DNA of 64,000 nt from Streptomyces sp. D2-8 (lineage in GTDB: Bacteria > Actinomycetota > Actinomycetes > Streptomycetales > Streptomycetaceae): assembly GCF_023184515.1 (NCBI RefSeq), contig NZ_JAAHBP010000008.1:124001-188000 (forward strand), in the 5' to 3' direction. Of this stretch, positions 60,229 to 64,000 are shown piece by piece (the stretch's first letter is position 1; each line of letters begins with the position of its first letter). A model generated the notes under the pieces. The model worked only from the letters and a program-made list of their open reading frames with translations. It did not search any database and was not told where the DNA came from. Position numbers and translations under genes: made by a program.

Positions 60229-63200
60229 GTGAGCTCCTCTTCCTCCACCAGCGGCCTGTCGCACCCCCGGGTGCGGCGGGGGAATCGTGGCGCTTACCGA
60301 CTGGTACGTACCCCTCCTGCCCGCGTGGACCCCCCTCTTTTGGACGCCTCGCAGCGCTCCGTGGTTGACCACGCGGCGGGCCCGCTGCTCGTCCTCGCAG
60401 GTCCGGGCACCGGCAAGACCACCACGCTCGTCGAGTCCGTGGCCGAGCGCGTCGCCCGGGGCGGGGACCCCGAGCGCGTCCTGGTGCTCACGTTCAGCCG
60501 CCGGGCGGCCGTCGAGCTGCGCGACCGCATGGCCCAGCGGGCCGGGGCGGCCCGCGCTCCCCAGGCGACCACCTTCCACTCGTTCTGCTACGCCCTGGTC
60601 CGCGCCCACCAGGACAGCGACTTGTTCGTGGAGCCCCTGCGGCTGCTGTCCGGCCCCGAGCAGGACGTCTCGGTGCGGGAACTGCTCGCGGGCCAGGTGG
60701 ACCTGGAACGGCTCGGGCTCGCGCACGTGCGCTGGCCGGACGAACTGCGCGCCTGCCTGACCACCCGCGGTTTCGCCGACGAGGTCCGCGCGGTCCTCGC
60801 CCGCAGCCGTGAACTGGGCCTCGGCCCCGATGCCCTGGACGCCTTCGCCCGCCGCACGGGACGGCCCGACTGGCGAGCCGCGGCCGCCTTCCTCGCCGAG
60901 TACCTCGACGTGCTCGACCTCCAAGGCGTGATCGACTACGCGGAACTCGTCCACCGCGCGGTGCTCCTCGCCCGCAGCCCCGAGGTCGCCGCATGGCTCG
61001 CCGCCCGGTACGACGCCGTCTACGTCGACGAGTACCAGGACACGGATCCCGCTCAGGTGCGGCTCTTGCACGCCCTGGCCGGCGGCGGCCGCACGCTCGT
61101 GGCCTTCGGCGATCCCGACCAGTCGATCTACGCGTTCCGCGGGGCCGACGTCAACGGCATCCTGGACTTCCCCCACGCCTTCCCGCGCGCGGACGGCCGC
61201 CCGGCCCCCGTCTCCGTGCTGCGCACGTCCCGCCGCTCCGGCGCCGGTCTGCTGGCCGCCACCAGGCTGCTCACCCAGCGCATGCCGCTGACCCGCCTGC
61301 CCGCCGAGAAGGTACGCGCCCATCGCGAACTCGCCCCCGTACGGGACGGCGGCCGCGTCGAGGCGTACACGTACCCGACGTCCGGGACGGAGCTGGACAA
61401 CATCGCCGACATCCTCCGCAGGGCCCACCTGGAGGACGGCGTCCCGTGGAGCGACATGGCCGTCCTGGTGCGTGCCGGTTCCCGCACCATCCCGACGGTC
61501 CGCCGCGCCCTCACGGCGGCGGGCGTCCCCGTGGACGTCGACGGTGATGATGTGCCGCTGCGCCACGAACCGGCGGTGGCGCCGCTGCTGACGGCACTGC
61601 GGGCGGTGGCCGCGGCGGAGGCGGGACCTCCCGAGCCCCAGGAGGCCGAGCGGGACCCCTCCTCCGAGGACGCCCCTTCCGCGCGCCGGGACACCTGCTG
61701 GCTCGACACCGAAACCGCCCTCACCCTTCTGACCTCCTCCCTCGCCAGCATGGACGCCGCAGACCTGCGCCGCCTCGGCCGCGCCCTGCGCGACGAGGAG
61801 CGGGCCGCCGGCAACCCGCTGCCGCCACCCTCCGACGAGCTGCTCGCGCAGGCCCTCGCCGAGCCCGAGCGTCTCGCCGTGCACGACCCCACGTACGCGC
61901 GTGGCGCCCAGCGCCTCGGCGCGCTGCTGCGCAAGGCCCGCGAGCGCCTGGCCGGCGGCGGCACGGCCGAGGAGGCGTTGTGGGACCTGTGGGAGGGCAC
62001 GCCATGGCCCACACGACTGGAACGGGCCGCCCGCCGGGGCGGCGCCGCCGGGCGCAACGCGGACCGTGACCTGGACGCCGTCTGCGCCCTGTTCGCCACC
62101 GCGGCCCGCGCGGAGGAGCGCACCGGCGGCCGGGGCACCCTCAACTTCCTGGAGGAGATCGACGCCGAGGACATCGCCGCCGACACCCTCACACGGCGTG
62201 CCGTACGCCCCGACGCCGTCCGCCTGATGACCGCGCACCGCTCCAAGGGCCTCCAGTGGCGCCTCGTGGTCGTCGCGGGCGTCCAAGAGGGCCTGTGGCC
62301 GGACCTGCGCCGCCGCGGCTCCCTCCTGGAAGCCGACCGCATCGGCCGCGACGGACTCGCCGAGCCCCTCACCCCCGGTGCGTTGCTCGCCGAGGAACGC
62401 CGCCTGTTCTACGTGGCCGCCACACGCGCGCGTGAACGCCTCGTCGTCACCGCGGTCAAGGCCCCCGCGGACGACGGCGACCAGCCCTCCCGCTTCCTGA
62501 CCGAACTCGGCGTCGAACCCAAGGACGTCACAGGACGCCCCCGCCGCCCGCTGTCCGTCGCCGCACTCGTCGCCGAGCTGCGCGCCACCACGGTCGACCC
62601 GCGCGTCTCCGACGCCCTCCGGGAGGCCGCCGCCCGCCGCCTGGCCCGGCTCGCCGCCCTCGCCGACGAGGACGGCCGCCCCTTGGTGCCGTCCGCGCAC
62701 CCCTACCGCTGGTGGGGCATGTTCGAGCCGACCGAGTCCAAGGTGCCGCTGCGCGACCGCGACCAGCCCGTCGTGCTCTCCGGCAGCGCTCTCGACCAAC
62801 TGGCCAACACCTGCGCCCTGCAGTGGTTCCTGGGCCGCGAGGTGAAGGCCGACGCGCCCGCGACCGCCGCCCAGGGCTTCGGCAACGTGGTGCACGTCCT
62901 CGCCGACGAGGTCGCCTCCGGGCACACCCCGGCCGACCTCACTGTCCTCATGGAGCGCCTCGACTCCGTGTGGAACGCGCTGGCCTTCGACGCGCCGTGG
63001 AAGTCGGCCCAGGAGAAGGACAACGCGCGCGTGGCGCTCGAACGGTTCCTGCAGTGGCACGTCATGAACCGCACCGGGCGGACCCCGGTGGCCAGTGAGC
63101 ACGACTTCGACGTCACCCTCGAAGCGGGCGACTACCAGGTGCGCATCCGCGGCCAGATGGACCGGGTCGAGGCGGACGGCGACGGCCGCGCCTACGTGGT

Positions 63201-63570
63201 CGACTTCAAGACCGGAAAGCAGGCGCCCAGTTCCAAAGAAGTGGAGCGCCACCCGCAGCTCGCCGTCTACCAGCTGGCCGTCCGCGAGGGGGCCGTCGAC
63301 GAGGCCTTCGACGGCGTACGTCCGGAGCCGGGCGGCGCCGAACTCGTCCACCTCCGGCAGGGAGCGGCGAAGCGCGACGGCGGCGAGAGCCTGCCCAAGG
63401 TGCAGGCCCAGGAGCCACTGGAGGGGGAGTGGGTCGGCGACCTGCTCGCCACCGCCGCCGGCAAGGTCCTGGACGAACGGTTCACACCGACCGCCGGGCA
63501 GCACTGCACGCACTGCGCGTTCCGGGCCTCGTGCAGCGCGCGGCAGGAGGGGCGTCACGTCGTCGAGTGA
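60229..63570 (+). CDS. adnA: AdnA-like ATP-dependent helicase-nuclease subunit
   Basis: At 1113 residues, it has UvrD-type helicase motifs LVLAGPGTGKTTTLVES (Walker A, about residue 60), DEYQDTDPAQV (II), and FGDPDQSIYAFRGAD (III), then RLMTAHRSKGLQW (V) and VAATRARERL (VI). The C-terminal RecB-like nuclease has GQMDRVEADGDG and VVDFKTGKQAP with catalytic Asp and Lys. Cys near residue 861 (NTCALQWF) and CTHC...C near 1093-1101 look like the AddB-type 4Fe-4S cluster. It forms a heterodimer with the next gene for DNA end resection. GTG 60229 is one of several possible starts. It matches Rv3202c. Confidence 0.9.
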   Translation: MSSSSSTSGLSHPRVRRGNRGAYRLVRTPPARVDPPLLDASQRSVVDHAAGPLLVLAGPGTGKTTTLVESVAERVARGGDPERVLVLTFSRRAAVELRDRMAQRAGAARAPQATTFHSFCYALVRAHQDSDLFVEPLRLLSGPEQDVSVRELLAGQVDLERLGLAHVRWPDELRACLTTRGFADEVRAVLARSRELGLGPDALDAFARRTGRPDWRAAAAFLAEYLDVLDLQGVIDYAELVHRAVLLARSPEVAAWLAARYDAVYVDEYQDTDPAQVRLLHALAGGGRTLVAFGDPDQSIYAFRGADVNGILDFPHAFPRADGRPAPVSVLRTSRRSGAGLLAATRLLTQRMPLTRLPAEKVRAHRELAPVRDGGRVEAYTYPTSGTELDNIADILRRAHLEDGVPWSDMAVLVRAGSRTIPTVRRALTAAGVPVDVDGDDVPLRHEPAVAPLLTALRAVAAAEAGPPEPQEAERDPSSEDAPSARRDTCWLDTETALTLLTSSLASMDAADLRRLGRALRDEERAAGNPLPPPSDELLAQALAEPERLAVHDPTYARGAQRLGALLRKARERLAGGGTAEEALWDLWEGTPWPTRLERAARRGGAAGRNADRDLDAVCALFATAARAEERTGGRGTLNFLEEIDAEDIAADTLTRRAVRPDAVRLMTAHRSKGLQWRLVVVAGVQEGLWPDLRRRGSLLEADRIGRDGLAEPLTPGALLAEERRLFYVAATRARERLVVTAVKAPADDGDQPSRFLTELGVEPKDVTGRPRRPLSVAALVAELRATTVDPRVSDALREAAARRLARLAALADEDGRPLVPSAHPYRWWGMFEPTESKVPLRDRDQPVVLSGSALDQLANTCALQWFLGREVKADAPATAAQGFGNVVHVLADEVASGHTPADLTVLMERLDSVWNALAFDAPWKSAQEKDNARVALERFLQWHVMNRTGRTPVASEHDFDVTLEAGDYQVRIRGQMDRVEADGDGRAYVVDFKTGKQAPSSKEVERHPQLAVYQLAVREGAVDEAFDGVRPEPGGAELVHLRQGAAKRDGGESLPKVQAQEPLEGEWVGDLLATAAGKVLDERFTPTAGQHCTHCAFRASCSARQEGRHVVE

Positions 63571-63661
63571 GTTATCGCACCACATGTGCTGACCTGCGCT
63601 TCTTCCTCCCCCCGAGGCCGGTTCGGTCACCACTGTCAGTGGCCGCCGCTAGCCTTTCGAT

Positions 63662-64000
63662 GTGCCCGCCCGAATCACCGATCCCGAGCAGCTCAAGGAG
63701 CTCCTCGGCATCCCGTTCACCCCGGAGCAGACGGCCTGCATCACCGCGCCGCCCGCCCCGCAGGTGATCGTGGCCGGAGCGGGCTCGGGCAAGACGACGG
63801 TGATGGCGGCACGCGTGGTGTGGCTGGTCGGCACCGGCCAGGTCGCCCCCGAGCAGGTGCTCGGCCTCACCTTCACCAACAAGGCCGCCGCCGAACTCGC
63901 CGAGCGCGTCCGCAAGGCGCTGGTCAAGGCCGGCGTCACCGACCCGGACGCCATCGACCCGGACAACCCGCCGGGCGAGCCGGTGATCTCCACGTACCAC
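63662..64000 (+). CDS. adnB: AdnB-like ATP-dependent helicase-nuclease subunit (5' part only)
   Basis: The coding region runs beyond the window. From GTG 63662 it reads PARITDPEQLKELLGIPFT, then QVIVAGAGSGKTTVMAARVV (Walker A), and LTFTNKAAAELAERV (motif Ia), as in UvrD/AddA helicases and Rv3201c. A TAGCCT at 63650-63655 lies six bases before the GTG, so a leaderless mRNA is possible. The nuclease end and the rest of the helicase cannot be seen. Confidence 0.88.
   Translation, partial: MPARITDPEQLKELLGIPFTPEQTACITAPPAPQVIVAGAGSGKTTVMAARVVWLVGTGQVAPEQVLGLTFTNKAAAELAERVRKALVKAGVTDPDAIDPDNPPGEPVISTYH

Noticed and set aside
1..64000. CRISPR arrays, tRNA and rRNA genes, or phage genes
   Set aside because: No regularly spaced repeats, no cloverleaf with CCA-type end, and no phage structural genes were recognised by eye. 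A dedicated scan could still find a missed tRNA.

Overview
The window is chromosomal DNA of a Streptomyces-type actinomycete. The evidence is the very high G+C with strong third-position GC bias, GTG, TTG and probably ATT or CTG starts, many short overlaps between stop and start codons, mycothiol biosynthesis (mshB), a 7Fe ferredoxin, DUF3117 and DUF3107 proteins, and gene order. About 58 genes, remnants and short ORFs are packed closely. No tRNA, rRNA, CRISPR array, prophage or intact insertion sequence was recognised.

Two stretches match the order of Mycobacterium tuberculosis genes as I remember it. In the first, 10.6-28.3 kb, dapE, a LOG-family protein, a folP2-type gene, a DivIVA-domain protein, tag, DUF3117, an O-methyltransferase, sigE, its zinc anti-sigma factor, a membrane HtrA protease, tatB, mrp, DUF1003, an MgtE-N/CBS protein and corA correspond to Rv1202-Rv1239c. 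In the second, 37.7-64 kb, a DEAD-box helicase, a ferritin-like protein, a small membrane protein, DUF3107, a TetR regulator, a DUF3152 metalloprotease-like protein, moeZ, an alkyltransferase-like protein and the helicase-nuclease pair adnA-adnB correspond to Rv3211-Rv3201c. Streptomyces-specific genes sit between and inside these blocks.

Layout. 0-0.8 kb: remnants of a helix-turn-helix gene and a Uma2-type gene. 0.86-5.0 kb: mshB, a DUF6113-like membrane protein and a long collagen-like membrane-anchored protein. 5.1-10.6 kb: a SirB1-like protein, a GNAT acetyltransferase, ferredoxin, dapC, and two secreted or anchored proteins. 10.6-16.1 kb: lysine/diaminopimelate (dapE), folate-like, DNA-repair and small conserved genes. 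16.2-21.6 kb: O-methyltransferase and the envelope-stress unit sigE-anti-sigma-htrA-tatB, with a good ECF-type promoter in front. 21.9-28.7 kb: Mrp, Mg2+-related membrane proteins and corA with a long leader. 28.7-36.8 kb: assorted genes, including an MFS transporter interrupted in frame by two short GC-rich elements, and a two-gene unit made of a 50-residue peptide plus a fused trypsin-like protease/alpha-beta hydrolase. 36.8-46.5 kb: helicase block. 47.1-52.0 kb: a four-gene operon (PelF-like glycosyltransferase, 8-TM membrane protein, sugar-nucleotide epimerase, spherulin-4-like protein) that looks like an undescribed relative of Pel/galactosaminogalactan loci. 52.1-64 kb: moeZ, two tandem secreted peptidases, a pseudokinase-flippase fusion, the alkyltransferase-like protein and AdnAB.

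The best candidates for something new are the Pel-like operon and the peptide-protease-hydrolase unit. Functions are assigned by reading motifs and by family knowledge. No database search was run.
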